A stretch of DNA of 64,000 nucleotides from Breviolum minutum Mf 1.05b.01 (GCA_000507305.1 DF241190.1:62001-126000); one strand, 5' to 3'. Positions 43,700 through 53,994 are shown, numbered from the stretch's first letter. Made by a program: numbers and translations. Notes: generated by a model from the letters alone, not told the origin.

Positions 43700-44660
43700 A
43701 ATAGTAGAAGTTATTGATTCCTTCAAAGCGAAGTACATCTTCAGATTGTCCATTTTTCTCGCAGATATGCTAGCTCAAACTGTACAGAGACCAATACGTC
43801 TTAGAACAGCCAATTGTAAGACATATCAGATACATCAGTTGTTTCCAGAAGCCATTTGAAATGGGACTCATTTTAAGACACCTGCAATCACGTGAGAATG
43901 TGTCTCTCAAAATCCGCGACCCCAAAAAATCATTAGTTTTGCAGGAAATCTACAATTGAATATAGCAGCTGTAGGTGTCCCGAGTTTTGACACACAGTGT
44001 CACACTAGACCTTGCAAGCTACACTTCCCCTAACCTAAGTCCATGCGAGATTTCCAGATTGTTTGCTTCGGGGATGATAGATGATCGTAGCAGGTGGGTC
44101 TATTTAGAACATCCCACACGGATGAAAGTTCAAGAAGTTTTTGAGGTTGATGAAGTACTATTCCAGGCATACATTTTGGATGCTTCCCGATTGGTGGAGG
44201 TTCGGGGTAGATTCGTAGATGTTCCCTTGGAAATAGCCACTTGTGGAAAGTCTCATTCTGATCTTTGGAGAACCGAATCCACTTCGACTCTCGCCTTGTC
44301 TTCCACTTCAGGCTAGATGTTCTCCAGTCCTCCGCTTTCGGGCTGCTGAATTGCAAGAGTTTTGGTCATGAGTGTTGGAAAGGAAGAGATTGTGTATACT
44401 ATCATGTTCTAACTTACTCTGCTTAAATCCTTGCAGTGGAATGAATACTTGTTTGGGCGGAAAGCATTTTGAACACAGCTCAAATCAGAGTTCCCCAATT
44501 TTTGCACACTTTCTCGATTTAAGGATCCTCATTCATACGGCTTTCTGGGGATAGGTGGCCAATCACACGCAGAAAGCTAATGAACCACCAGTGTTTCATG
44601 GACTTTTGATGGGAAGAGGAGAAGTTTGGAAGATGAAAGTTTGGAAAGATAGAAAAAAAC
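43700..44660. other. weak coding signal only
   Basis: A 114-codon plus frame at 43975-44316 contains RMKVQEVFEVDEVLFQAYIL, which is coding-like, but no acceptor or donor is convincing. Confidence 0.3.
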
Positions 44661-44826
44661 CTTGAGATCCTATTCCCCCCAACTATTCTTCCTCTTCTTG
44701 CACGAATTTCGGCTCCAGGAACTATTAAGAAACATTGAATCATTCAAACAAACCCAACTGGGGGTTTCTTGTTTTTTTTTTTCCGTTGTTCTTGTTCTTC
44801 CCTTTTTTTGTGGGGAAACTCCTCAG

Positions 44827-44996
44827 TTGTTTGGTTTTTTTCGGTACCTTGGAGGATTTACGTTGCCGGAATCCATCCCCCCAACCGAGGCCGGAAGCAC
44901 CGTGAGCCGGACGCCGGAGGAGCTTCTGACGGAGCTGCGGCGGGTGCTTATCACGAAGGCGCTGGTTGAAGGGTTGAAAGATGTTACGACCTCAAG
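44827..44996 (+). CDS. exon of an unknown gene
   Basis: A long pyrimidine tract and CTCCTCAG precede a frame reading LGGFTLPESIPPTEAGSTVS then RTPEELLTELRRVLITKALV and KDVTTS, ending with two bases before GTGAGA. High GC, helical, with clean splice sites. The next exon supplies one base to complete Arg. Confidence 0.6.
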
Positions 44997-45577
44997 GTGA
45001 GAGAGGTTGGGGAGCTTACAAATCCCCCAAGCTATATATAACATAGCTTTATTTTGGCTGTTCATTTTTGTGGACCTTATTTTTTTTTCAAAAGAACTTT
45101 TTCTCGGGTGATTTTTCGTTTTTTTTGTGTGGGATTGGGGGATTTGTAAAGAAGGCTCGGGTGAGAAGACCAACTTGGGGTACGGTAGGTTTTCAGGATT
45201 TTTCCAGGTTGGCGAAATGTTTGCAACAATGTTGTGGTGCTAGGTGAAGCAACTTGGGGGTAGATTTTCCCGATATGGATCGAATTATTTGCAGAAGGGT
45301 GGGTTGTGTTCTGTCACACGAAAGGTTTCGCTAAAAGAAAATAGAGATGTTATTCTTTGGGAGACTGCCAAATCAAGCTGATTTCGTTGGGTTTGCGGGA
45401 GTACCCCCACAAAAAAGACATCGCTGAAACAGGTTCACAAGCAGCTTCGTAGGTTACATTTTGAGGGTGATGTATAGCTTAGCCTGACCACAAGGGGACA
45501 TTCATCACAAACCTCGTTTGTGGGATTCTAGAGGAAAGAGCCCGTTTGAATGCTGAAGAGACAATTTCTTTTTACAG

Positions 45578-45605
45578 GTTGAAACAGGTGGTCACGACCA
45601 GGCAG
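45578..45605 (+). CDS. 28-nt microexon of the same gene
   Basis: TTCTTTTTACAG|G is a strong acceptor. After one base come nine codons (LKQVVTTRQ), then GTATGG. Phase-in 1 and phase-out 0 match both neighbours. The short length limits certainty, but both splice sites are good. Confidence 0.5.
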
Positions 45606-45796
45606 GTATGGCTCACAATGGTTGACCGCAAAATGCATCAATGTAAGTTAGTGTGGATAGTGTGGATCGAATTCATTATATGATATATACACCAAGATTG
45701 TGGGGACCCAAAAGATTTTTAGAGTATATCAAGAATCTTTTGTGCCAGCAGTGAAATTGATGGCGCTCATCTCCACCGAAAAAAAACCCTGCACAG

Positions 45797-45860
45797 GGTG
45801 ATAGCAGCATTGCCGGTGTCCAGCAGTTATCCAACGAGGTTGCTATGCTTCAGGGCGTTC
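45797..45860 (+). CDS. possible third exon of the same gene
   Basis: CCCTGCACAG is followed in phase 0 by GDSSIAGVQQLSNEVAMLQG. No clean GT donor was found at the end, so the boundary is approximate. Confidence 0.35.
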
Positions 45861-46187
45861 GCGTTTCGGGTTATTTTGGATCATGTCGACTTGACCTCCA
45901 CTTGAGCCATGAAAAAAGGTCCCCTGGTTGTTTAGGGTTTTTTGTTAGGGATTGAAAAACTAGATAGTTATCTGGGGGATTCTTTCATAAACCCATGAAT
46001 CATTTGTAAGGATCCTCACATTAAACAACCACTTAGATTGGAAAGTAAGGCTCCCCGTTTGAAGGTGTGGCAAAAGGTGGTCCAAGGGTTGGCTGGCCAA
46101 GCCTTTTTCTTTTTTGGGTGGGGGATTCTGGAGTTGGATATATCTGCATAATTGGAGATGAGCACTTTCAGCACTTTCGTTTTTGGG

Positions 46188-46240
46188 ACTTGTGAGTTGA
46201 TGAGGGACTTATGAGTTGATGAGGGACTTGTGAGTTGCTG
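46188..46240. repeat. 24-bp tandem repeat, ~2.3 copies
   Basis: GGGACTT(G/A)TGAGTTGATGA repeats in tandem. Confidence 0.8.
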
Positions 46241-46319
46241 TTTTTTTTGGTAATCTGAGTATCCAAGTGGGGAGAACAGATTCGTGGCCAACAACAAAAA
46301 TCCGCCGGACCATCATCCG

Positions 46320-46830
46320 GGTCCCCCGTGGCTGGTGTAGATTTCACCGTGCCCTGCCAGTGGTTTGCCCTTGCGGACAAAGACAGATCCAAAACGATCG
46401 GCTGGAGCCTGAGCTGGAGATGAGATGATGCTTTGAATGGCCAAAGAAACAAATGGAGAGATGTCCCACAGATTTTGATTCCAAAAAAGCCACATCTCTA
46501 ATTGTGTTTAAACTTTTGGGTGTTTTTCATGATGTCTCACGGATAACATGATAACAGATGATAGGTCCTAGGTGGTGGCAACTCAAACATTTTTAGGAAT
46601 TTTCACCCCTATCTACTTGGGGAAATGATCCAAATTTGAATAATATTTTTCAGATGGGTTGGTTCAACCACCAACTCATAAAATGAGCTTTTGGTGACCT
46701 TCATCAGCTGAAAAAAGGTGTCCATCGGACCGTGTGTTTTCCACTGAGGCTCCGATGAATTTCGTTTCTTGATGGATACGGTACGCTGACATGTTGCAAT
46801 GGCAACTGCCGGTGTTTCTGAAAGAACTGA
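46320..46830 (-). CDS. coding-like patches on the minus strand
   Basis: ADRFGSVFVRKGKPLAGHGE near 46340-46420 and SIKKRNSSEPQWKTHGPMDT near 46690-46790 look like exons on the minus strand, separated by the MITE at 46568-46678. Splice boundaries and phases were not resolved. Confidence 0.3.
46568..46678. mobile_element. MITE of the GGTTGGTGGTTTCAA family, diverged
   Basis: CTAGGTGGTGGCAACTCAAA ... TTTTTCAGATGGGTTGGTTC ... CCACCAACT. The core TTTTCACCCCTAT...TTGGGGAAATGATCCAA matches the 54741 copy. No TSD is recognisable. Confidence 0.65.
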
Positions 46831-47407
46831 TCTGGAGATCTTGAGGTTTTTGAAGTGGTTTTTTCGGGGCAAACTTTGGCAGACGTGAAATGGTCTAATC
46901 TTAAACCGAGCTGATCCACCTTTAATCCTTCAGTTTCGTTCCGCTTAGAAGTGATACGAAGTCATAAAACGAGACACGATGTTAGATCAATGCCTTTGAA
47001 ACTCATTGGCGCCATTGCATTTGGATATGTTTTGGACACCTAGCAGTTGTCGACACATTCCACGAGAGCATTGTTGCTCCATCCGACAGCCGAAAATCCG
47101 GATACGGATAGGTCGGATAGGTCCTATGGTTTTATGGAATCTCATGGTCTCCAAAGGGGCGCGAACCGGATACGGTTCCCCATTGTTCCTACTTAAGGGT
47201 AAACTATTGGGATCCAGGCAGAAAGGGGTTGATATTGATCCCCTACATGGGAAATCAAATTCATTTGGAATCATCTCCCCCCAAAAAAAACCTCAAATTT
47301 TTGTTTCTGACCCCCAAAAATGAAACCCTACAAAACAAAAATTCGATTTCGCAATATGCTTCAAAACATTTTTGCAGCAGTTTTCTTAAAAGTCAGTTAT
47401 CCTTAGT

Positions 47408-47490
47408 TGTAAATTGCAACCATCCACCCCAGCCATCCATCCATTTTTTGAGGCCCCAGCCATCCGGTCATCCAGCCATCCAGCCATCCG
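47408..47490. repeat. CCAGCCATC-type short tandem repeat
   Basis: CCAGCCATCC and variants recur irregularly. It forms the 5' part of the intron before the exon at 47519. Confidence 0.7.
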
Positions 47491-47518
47491 TGGGTGCCAG
47501 GTTGGCCTGTCGTTGCAG

Positions 47519-47594
47519 GACACCGAGTCTGGGGAGCTGAAGGGCCCTGAAGGGTTGAGGGTGGTGAACTTGGAGGGATCATCCCAGGAGAGAC
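47519..47594 (+). CDS. exon with GTAAGT donor, 3' end overlapping a MITE
   Basis: GGCCTGTCGTTGCAG is a good acceptor. The frame reads DTESGELKGPEGLRVVNLEG then SSQER and ends one base before GTAAGT. The last 26 bases and the donor lie inside the MITE at 47569-47682. Confidence 0.5.
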
Positions 47595-47682
47595 GTAAGT
47601 GGTGAATAACCATGGTTAGTTACTAAGTCCTGGGGTTGTGGGACCCCCTTCCAAAATGGCCTAACTAGGATGATCCTCCAAG
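47569..47682. mobile_element. 114-bp MITE, CTTGGAGGATCATCC family
   Basis: The arms CTTGGAGGGATCATCC and GGATGATCCTCCAAG are inverted. The interior shares AATAACCATGGTTAGTTACT and AAATGGCCTAAC with the interrupted copy at 56094-60134. It overlaps the exon 47519-47594 and carries its GTAAGT donor. Confidence 0.75.
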
Positions 47683-48040
47683 AAGGGAAAAAGTTGGTGT
47701 TATGTGTTTTTTTTTCCACTGGTAAATGAATCCTTGTGTTTTAGTGAGCTTGCTTTTGAGTCAGATTGTGGCGGGTTGAGCTTTTTCTTTAACAGGGAGG
47801 GTTTTTGTGAGATTCTAACGAATATATTTTACTAAGCTTCTAAAAATTGCCACGAAAAATCCGTGGAGACCGCCAGACGTTTCGGTTGCATTTTTTGTAG
47901 ACCCGAATGGTCACCAGAGAACTTCCTCTCACGCCAAGCTAGTAGAAAGAATGGAAGTTGGATGGCGGAGAGATGGTACTCGTAGGTTGGTATCTGACTG
48001 AGTATGGTTATTCAAACATATATATGATTTATGACAATAA
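47683..48040. other. nothing supportable
   Basis: Short frames only. Confidence 0.4.
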
Positions 48041-48042
48041 AT

Positions 48043-48168
48043 ATTCTCCCTAGAAACAAACAGTTCGCACCCTGAAAATTAGGCCCGGCATCCCAAAAGG
48101 AAAACACTATATTCCAAACCATCCCATTTTTCAGGGTGCTATGGCTATGTTAGTTTTTGGGGGGTGTT
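48043..48168. mobile_element. MITE, TACACCCC family, diverged
   Basis: ATTCTCCCTAGAAACAAACA GTTCGCACCCTGAAAA ... TTTTTCAGGGTGCTATGGC ... GTTAGTTTTTGGGGGGTGT. It shares the spacer CATCCCAAAAGGAA with the element at 63886. Confidence 0.7.
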
Positions 48169-48495
48169 TCTGACATGTTTTCTCACCAACTTTTTGCGGC
48201 GAAGTTTCTTGTGCCAAGGTCACAAGCTTTGTTCCAATATTTTGACCCGAAGAAGCGGGGGGAGATTTCATATAGTGCGGGGCCCCGGCATGGATTGATT
48301 GGTGAAAAGGGAGGGAATTGATTGAGGGTGAAACTTGGGAAGGTGATTTTTTTGGGTCAGTTGGTGAGTTGGGTTTTCAAAGATGCAGTAGCTGCAGGGT
48401 TGATGTTTTTTTCTTTGTTTGATTTTTTTGGATCGCCAAAGAATCGTGAACCATTTTTTTGAAATATTCATTTTAGGCATTTCATGAGGGAGCTA

Positions 48496-48594
48496 CTGTT
48501 GATGGTTCAGAACTCCGGCGATCACCATTTGGGATGTATAACCGGATATACTACCAACCTCAACTGGTGATCGCCGGATTTCAGCCATCAACAG
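48496..48594. mobile_element. 99-bp MITE, CTGTTGATGG family, TA TSD
   Basis: The terminal repeats CTGTTGATGGTTCAGAACTC and the mirrored GCCATCAACAG are flanked by TA (48494-48495 and 48595-48596). The spacer contains ACCAACCTCAACTGGTGATC. Related copies lie at 53197 and 61440. Possible small exons flank it: AFHEGAT on the left after TTCATTTTAG, and NVLLQVNDLEASFDGIF on the right before GTGAAA. Confidence 0.85.
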
Positions 48595-48612
48595 TATGAT
48601 ACAACAAGACAA

Positions 48613-48669
48613 CCAATGTTTTGCTGCAAGTGAACGACTTGGAAGCATCATTTGACGGGATTTTCCGGT
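48613..48669 (+). CDS. possible small exon downstream of the MITE
   Basis: The frame TTNVLLQVNDLEASFDGIF ends at a GTGAAA donor. The nearest usable acceptor is CAACAAG, 14-18 bases after the MITE. Another frame is also open, so this is tentative. Confidence 0.3.
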
Positions 48670-49280
48670 GAAAAAATCCGACCGATCCAGGTGACTTCAC
48701 TCAAACTCTTCGTGGTGAGGTGCAGCTGGAAGTTGGTGTGATTTTTTCCAGCATGAAATGAAACCTTTCAGATTTCCCACACGAAATGCTGCTTAAAAGG
48801 CAGCATGGTTGATTTCGGAATCCTTGGGCCACCCGATGATTCCAACGAATTGTGGAAAGGTTGGATAATGAGTTGGATGATTCCAGATCATGCGGAGAAA
48901 GAGGAGTTGTTTGATTCCAAGCCATGAAATTCTATTCAAAAAACCGCAAGTTTGTTTTGTTTTGGGTGAAGTGAGGGCATAAGTTGGAATGGTTTACTCA
49001 TAACTATACAGTATCCTTTATAGGGTCACATTGCTCCAAGCACCAGCTACGACGTCGATTCATGAATCTTGAACTTCCCAGAAGAGTCGATGGATGAATC
49101 TCTTTCAGGAAGAAAAAAACACTTCAGACTTCAGAATTTCCACTCCAAAAAAAAACAGGGCCGGAGGATCTAAAACGCCCAAGTCTAAGGTTTCTAAAGC
49201 TGCCCAAATCTTAGTTATGGTACGCTCCCCCCCAAAAGTTGGTCAATGGTAGCTTAGCTTCGAGTCCTTTGGCGTCCTCA

Positions 49281-49345
49281 GATGCCGGCCTTTGCCGCAT
49301 CCTTGGCCTTCATGGATCAATACCGGGGTTCCCTGGTAGCTCAGG
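49281..49345 (+). CDS. candidate exon, unknown protein
   Basis: CCTTTGGCGTCCTCAG precedes MPAFAASLAFMDQYRGSLVA and a GTGGTG donor. Good acceptor and composition. It could be an internal exon starting with Met by chance. Confidence 0.45.
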
Positions 49346-49349
49346 GTGG

Positions 49350-49735
49350 TGTGGTATAAACCTGGAGCCTATTATTGGAATGGGGTGATGATTGGGGGGG
49401 GGGTGGGGATTGGAGATGTAGGGTGCGAAATTATGATGCATCTTTTGTGATGAATTTGTTACCAAAGCAAGGATTTTCAAATTGGGAATAGATTCGCAAA
49501 AAGATGTGGATTTCGGTGTCTCAGCTAATATTCGTTGAAAAACATGTCACACAAATTAAATTCCCATTGTTGACAAAGTGATAAAGTAGATTTCACTAGG
49601 GTTGACAAATCGGAAGTGTACAAATGATTCAAGTCCTGATCCTGGCAGGAATTTTTTAGCTGGACAAATTCTCTGAATTATATTTTGGATGTTGCGTGAT
49701 ATCTAGGGTGAGGGCATAGACGGCATGGATCAAAA
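49350..49735. other. nothing supportable
   Basis: G-rich run near 49390, otherwise short frames. Confidence 0.4.
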
Positions 49736-49827
49736 TTAGTTGGTTCAAGAAATTTATTTTCACCCCTATTTGGGGAAGATTCCCATTTTGACAAATATTT
49801 TTCAGATGGGTTGAAACCAACAACCAG
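49736..49827. mobile_element. MITE of the GGTTGGTGGTTTCAA family, diverged
   Basis: TTAGTTGGTTCAAG ... TTTGGGGAAGATTCCCATTT TGACAAATATTTTTCAGATG ... TTGAAACCAACAACCAG. Best core match to the copies at 7571 and 37559. No clear TSD. Confidence 0.75.
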
Positions 49828-50017
49828 TTGATTATTTCCACAAAATTCGGCCCACGTTTGTGTTCCTTTCACAGAACCTTGAAACCTTGAGTGGCCATAC
49901 TGTTCAAACATTGGCAAGTTTGCTGCTCCTCAACTTCCATGATAGAACTGTAGTGTATATATATATAATACCTTGTATTCCTTTGGCCTAAGAATAGCTC
50001 AGCTTGACTACATAAAT

Positions 50018-50152
50018 GATAATAATAGTGACATGATGATAATGAGAATAATGATAATACTAATGATAATGATGATAATAATAAAATACTAATAATGATA
50101 TTATCAATAATAACAATAGTGATAATCATCATCCTCATCATCCTCATCATCC
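50018..50152. repeat. AAT/GAT/CATC microsatellite
   Basis: Irregular ATAATGATAATAATA passes into (CATCCT)n. Confidence 0.85.
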
Positions 50153-50238
50153 CGCTGAGCTGAGTAAATGCAACTTACCTGCGTTGCAACTTGGGGGGGA
50201 AGTGGAGCTGCGTATCTTGAGGTCACTACCCCTCCAAC

Positions 50239-50316
50239 ATGTCCTCCTTGCGGAAGGTCTTGCCGCGCTTTGACCCTGAGGAGTTCGAACAGATCAAAAT
50301 CTGTTCGTGGCCGTCG
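50239..50316 (+). CDS. candidate first exon
   Basis: ATG at 50239 opens MSSLRKVLPRFDPEEFEQIK then ICSWPS, ending in phase 0 at GTTTGT. The next exon (51116) starts in phase 0 and reads on naturally. The 799-nt intron between them carries two MITEs. The protein is unknown. Confidence 0.5.
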
Positions 50317-50444
50317 GTTTGTTGACTGAAGAGCTCGGGGGGTTCTTAAGCCTTTGGCTGGTTCTATCTATTAGGATCAGTTTTTTCAAGGAATAATTAC
50401 TAGAGAATGAGTGCATGGGGGGAGGTTGCCCCCAATCCCAGGGG

Positions 50445-50540
50445 ATACCCTCCTGGGAACTAACATATCCCCTACCAACACAATTTTAAAGATGATGTTC
50501 CTTTTCCTCAGGTGGGATATGCTAGTTCCCTGGAGGGTAT
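50445..50540. mobile_element. MITE, TACACCCC family (ATACCCTCC subtype)
   Basis: ATACCCTCCTGGGAACTAAC ATATCCC mirrors GGGATATGCTAGTTCCCTGG AGGGTAT. Spacer ~45 bp. It lies inside the predicted intron 50317-51115. Confidence 0.85.
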
Positions 50541-50790
50541 ATTGGGAAAGTTTTCCATGTGCCCTCAGCTTCTGCTTTTTTTTGGCAACTTAAGAATGCA
50601 TGGTAGCTTTGAAAAAAACATTGTATCTACTTCAAGCCATTGGAATGAGCCCATTCCTGGGAAATTTGCTGCCAGCAACTGTGACATTGGGCTTTTGTTT
50701 CCTTTCAAAGCGCCCCGCTTTGCAGTTTTTCGGTCGAGCAGTGAGCGATTTTGGATTGGAGTTTTTATGTTGATGTATGTTGATGCATGG

Positions 50791-50888
50791 TATACCCCCT
50801 AGGGAACTAACATATCCCACCTTGGAAAGAGGAAAATCATCTTCAAATACGCCTTATCAGGGGATATGTTAATTCCCTGGAGGGTATA
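50791..50888. mobile_element. MITE, TACACCCC family (ATACCCTCC subtype), second copy in the same intron
   Basis: TATACCCCCTAGGGAACTAA CATATCCC mirrors GGGGATATGTTAATTCCCTG GAGGGTATA. The spacer differs from that of the copy at 50445. Confidence 0.85.
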
Positions 50889-51115
50889 TGGTGTTGTCAT
50901 TTTGTGACAGCTGATGTAGGCAGTGAAATGAGCGATACCTGTACAGAGATGTACGGTATCAATACAACCAACAAAGTTCGAGATATCTACGGCATTGTAT
51001 TGAATCTGCAACAAAAAGTGTTTACACATTCTCCGAGTACATTTGTACATTATCAACATTGCTCCCAATATCCTTTTTCCAACGCGTGAAAGATACGCGT
51101 TGTTCCCTTCCGCAG

Positions 51116-51291
51116 GAAACAGAGGAATGGTTAGAATCCCTGGAGGCTTTGTTAAGCACGCATGGTGCAGAGCTTATCGGACACCACGCCGAGCTTTTGT
51201 CTGAACACCATGTGCTGCAATTTTGCCAGTCCATTTTTGAGGAAGTGCGTTTCACATCAGTCACCTTTGTGGACTGCCAAGTTCACCTTGT
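51116..51291 (+). CDS. second exon of the 50.2-kb gene
   Basis: GTTCCCTTCCGCAG is a strong acceptor. The frame ETEEWLESLEALLSTHGAEL then HHAELLSEHHVLQFCQSIFE is acidic, helical and clearly coding-like, continuing to CQVHL before GTACACCCCC. The donor GT sits at the first bases of a TACACCCC-type element end. The phase matches exon 1. Confidence 0.6.
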
Positions 51292-51292
51292 A

Positions 51293-51420
51293 CACCCCCT
51301 GAAAATGAACGGCTGCAACATGAAAAAATCACCCAAAAAAGCAATCCGGAAAATCATCTTCCAACCATCCACCTCCATGTTTTTGGGTGAACCAAGCCCC
51401 CAATTGGTCCAGGGTGTTTC
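51293..51420. mobile_element. possible decayed TACACCCC-family element forming an intron
   Basis: It starts TACACCCCCTGAAAATGAAC and ends at a CTCCAG acceptor-like site. Inner TCACCCAAAAA and TTTTTGGGTGA are inverted. The arms are poor, so membership is tentative. Confidence 0.35.
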
Positions 51421-51521
51421 TCCAGGATTCCATATCAACCTCCGCCTTGAAAAAAGTTAGGCCCCACAAGGGCGCGCTTTTTGCTTCACGAGTTGGGCGA
51501 TGAGGTGGCCAGTCCCAGGGA

Positions 51522-51624
51522 GATACCCTCCAGGAAACTACTCACATATCCCACCAAACGGGTGATATCCCATCTTCAAACATGCCTGAAAAAAGGCTGA
51601 TATGTTAGTTTCTCTGGAGAGTTT
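51522..51624. mobile_element. MITE, TACACCCC family (ATACCCTCC subtype)
   Basis: GATACCCTCCAGGAAACTA ... CATATCCCACC faces GCTGATATGTTAGTTTCTCT GGAGAG. Confidence 0.75.
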
Positions 51625-51639
51625 TACCTCTTGCCAAAT

Positions 51640-52130
51640 GGGTTGTGGTGTTTTTTTCCAATTGAAAAATGGTTTAGCCTTTTTGGCGGGGAATGTAGCT
51701 GTGTAGCTGGTTAGTGACTTTTGTTTTGTTGTTTCGTATAGGTGTTTCTTCCATGACCGAACGAGAGGAAAATGACAGCTCATTGGCATTTCAATCCATG
51801 CTTTACTTGTGATTCTCATCCTAAAACCATTGGAACCCCAGATATCCATAGATATCCAAGGTCATCCCCTTCAAAAAAGAACATGGGACAGTGAAAAAGG
51901 GACGGTATGACATGCTGTACTCATTTTTGAGGCGGTATCAAAAAAGGGATTTCAGATGGCATCCATGGTATTTTTTGTTTGGAAATGGCTGGTAGGCATC
52001 TTGGAAGTCAGCATTGTTCATCATATTTATCAAAGTTTTGGAGGGGTTCTTAAACACCGTAACTTTTTGTTTTTGAAGGCTCAAAAGCTAAGTTCAGGTC
52101 TACATGTGGGGCGAGGGGTGAGCTTGCACC
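51640..52130. other. nothing supportable
   Basis: Short frames only. Confidence 0.4.
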
Positions 52131-52147
52131 CCATTTAGTTCACCCGG

Positions 52148-52217
52148 GTGAACGGGAGTGATTTTGTGAGCGGTGCCAATGGCAACCATGGCTTTGCTTG
52201 GTCTCTTGGTGAAATGG
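52148..52217 (+). CDS. coding-like exon ending at a MITE insertion
   Basis: The frame NGSDFVSGANGNHGFAWSLG then EM runs into the MITE at 52218. Before insertion the sequence would have read GAAATG|GTGAGA, a strong donor. Confidence 0.35.
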
Positions 52218-52314
52218 GGGGTTTCCTAAAATGGTGGTACCCAACAACCATGGGTTTTCCTAAAAATGAACATTTTGGGGTGTTTTGGGGGTACCACCAT
52301 TTGAGGAAACACCC
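52218..52314. mobile_element. 97-bp MITE with 6-bp TSD AAATGG
   Basis: GGGGTTTCCTAAAATGGTGG TACCC mirrors GGGTACCACCATTTGAGGAA ACACCC. AAATGG at 52212-52217 and 52315-52320 is the duplication. The terminal sequence is distinct from the other families. Confidence 0.85.
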
Positions 52315-52971
52315 AAATGGTGAGATTGACTCTTAAATTGAATCAGTCATGTTCGTACTACCCAACCTTGACATCTCACAGTTGCTGTTTCTGCGATTGT
52401 TTTTCGCTTCAAAAAGATCTCTATACATAAATGTATACATAAATAGCAAACTAGATATAGTTATATTCATAATCATATCTGTCTATACATAAGTACACGA
52501 ATCAATCCGATGAACTCCTACCCGGCCTTGAGTGGTGATTTTGTCATTCTCTGCTCCGTCTGGTTCCGTTGGTATCACCGCACTGGGAATCTAACCTGAC
52601 ACGTCTTTGTTCCATCAGGGTGGCAAGTGATTCGTGATTCGTCAGGGTGAAGATGTTTTCTCCACCAAAAAAAAACTCAACACAAAGAAAAAAAACAACC
52701 CCCGTGGTTTTCTTTTCGAATTCTTGGAATTTTTGGCTCTGACAAAAAAAAGCCTTTCAGATACATTTTTTTTTTTGGGGGGGAGGGGAAACACGGTGTA
52801 GACAAAAAAAGGGGGGACCAAAAAAACGACGACGATTTTTGAGAAATTTCGGTCCACCAACCCAACAGAGGCGTTCTGTTGACCTTCGGATGGAAGGATG
52901 CCCTTGGTGCCTGGGTGAGCTTGAGTGATTTACAAGGTGCCGAACGGCCGTTCGGGGCCAACCTTCGGGGC

Positions 52972-53063
52972 AGGATGCTGGCTCGTGGCCAGTTGAAGGT
53001 TTGGGGTTGGGATTCCCGAAGCACAAAATGGAGAAATTCTGGTGGGTGACGAGCCAGCATCCT
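52972..53063. repeat. inverted repeat with 14-bp arms
   Basis: AGGATGCTGGCTCG at 52972 and CGAGCCAGCATCCT at 53050 are perfect complements across a 64-nt loop. A direct repeat AGGGGTAGTTCCA lies just downstream. It is not obviously a known element. Confidence 0.6.
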
Positions 53064-53196
53064 GGGTGAGGGGTAGTTCCATTTTTTTTTCTTTTTTGAG
53101 GCATTTCGAGTCGGTAGCGACGCTGCCAATTGGCAGGGGTAGTTCCAAGGTATACCTACGAATCCATGATCTAATGAACGCGGCGTTTCAGGGGTT

Positions 53197-53321
53197 CTGT
53201 TGATGGACAAAATCCTGCACCACCTGGGATGCCTGGGATGTATAAAACCTTGTAAATAATGGGATAAACTACCAACCTGAACTGGTGAGTTTACCGGATT
53301 TCTGGTTGCCATCAACAGTAT
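53197..53321. mobile_element. MITE, CTGTTGATGG family, diverged
   Basis: TCTGTTGATGGACAAAATCC ... GGGATAAACTACCAACCTGA ACTGGTGAG ... GGTTGCCATCAACAGTA. Related to 48496-48594. Confidence 0.7.
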
Positions 53322-53849
53322 TAGGTCTTTCTTTCGGTGAAGCAAAAAGACATGCAGGGCTTTCTGGCTGAAAACTTCCTTCCCTTGGCTTTCAATTTTG
53401 CAACATTTTTTCAGGCGACTTGTCTCCAGATTCCCACCATGAACATCACAAACCGTCACTTGTGGATTCCGGATCCCGGTCGTTTTTTTTTTGGGAGTTT
53501 GTTAAAGATTAGAGATTTTTTTGGTAGAGACCTTTTCTCTTGAAGGGGCCCAGTTTAGTTGGATGATATTCTTTTAATTGTTTGACGTCGGAGATGATTT
53601 TGAGGTTCCATGCCATTTCAGTCTTTTGAAGTGCGTTTTTTGAAGATGCCAACCGAAGGTTATCCAAAAACCATCCCTTTTAAACGGTGTTCGGAGTCAT
53701 CATCAACTTCCCACCGATGGGTTTTTTGTAAAACCAGATATATCCCAAACATCCCATTTTGTTTTGGTGGATCCTTTTTTTTTTGGAAACCTTTGGAACA
53801 CCATTTGAGGGCTTCAAAAGGTGAACCTTCTTTTGTTGAGGGGTGACCC

Positions 53850-53941
53850 TACCTGAGGCCACCAGCCGATGTGATAGAAGCCGCCGAGTTTTTACAGCAG
53901 CACGCGCACGAACTGGAGAACAGCCACTTTGGACGAGAGGG
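53850..53941 (+). CDS. possible exon, unknown protein
   Basis: After CCTACCTGAG the frame reads PPADVIEAAEFLQQHAHELE then NSHFGREG. Helical and coding-like, but no GT donor is obvious (GGGGAG follows). Confidence 0.35.
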
Positions 53942-53994
53942 GAGTTTTTTTTTTTCGCTTTTTCAATAGGTTAGTTGAGTTGACCAGATAGGAT

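Noticed and set aside
52677-53459. 260-codon minus frame
   Set aside because: It runs through a MITE (53197-53321) and an inverted repeat, is low in coding character and has no motif. Open by chance in a G/T-poor strand.
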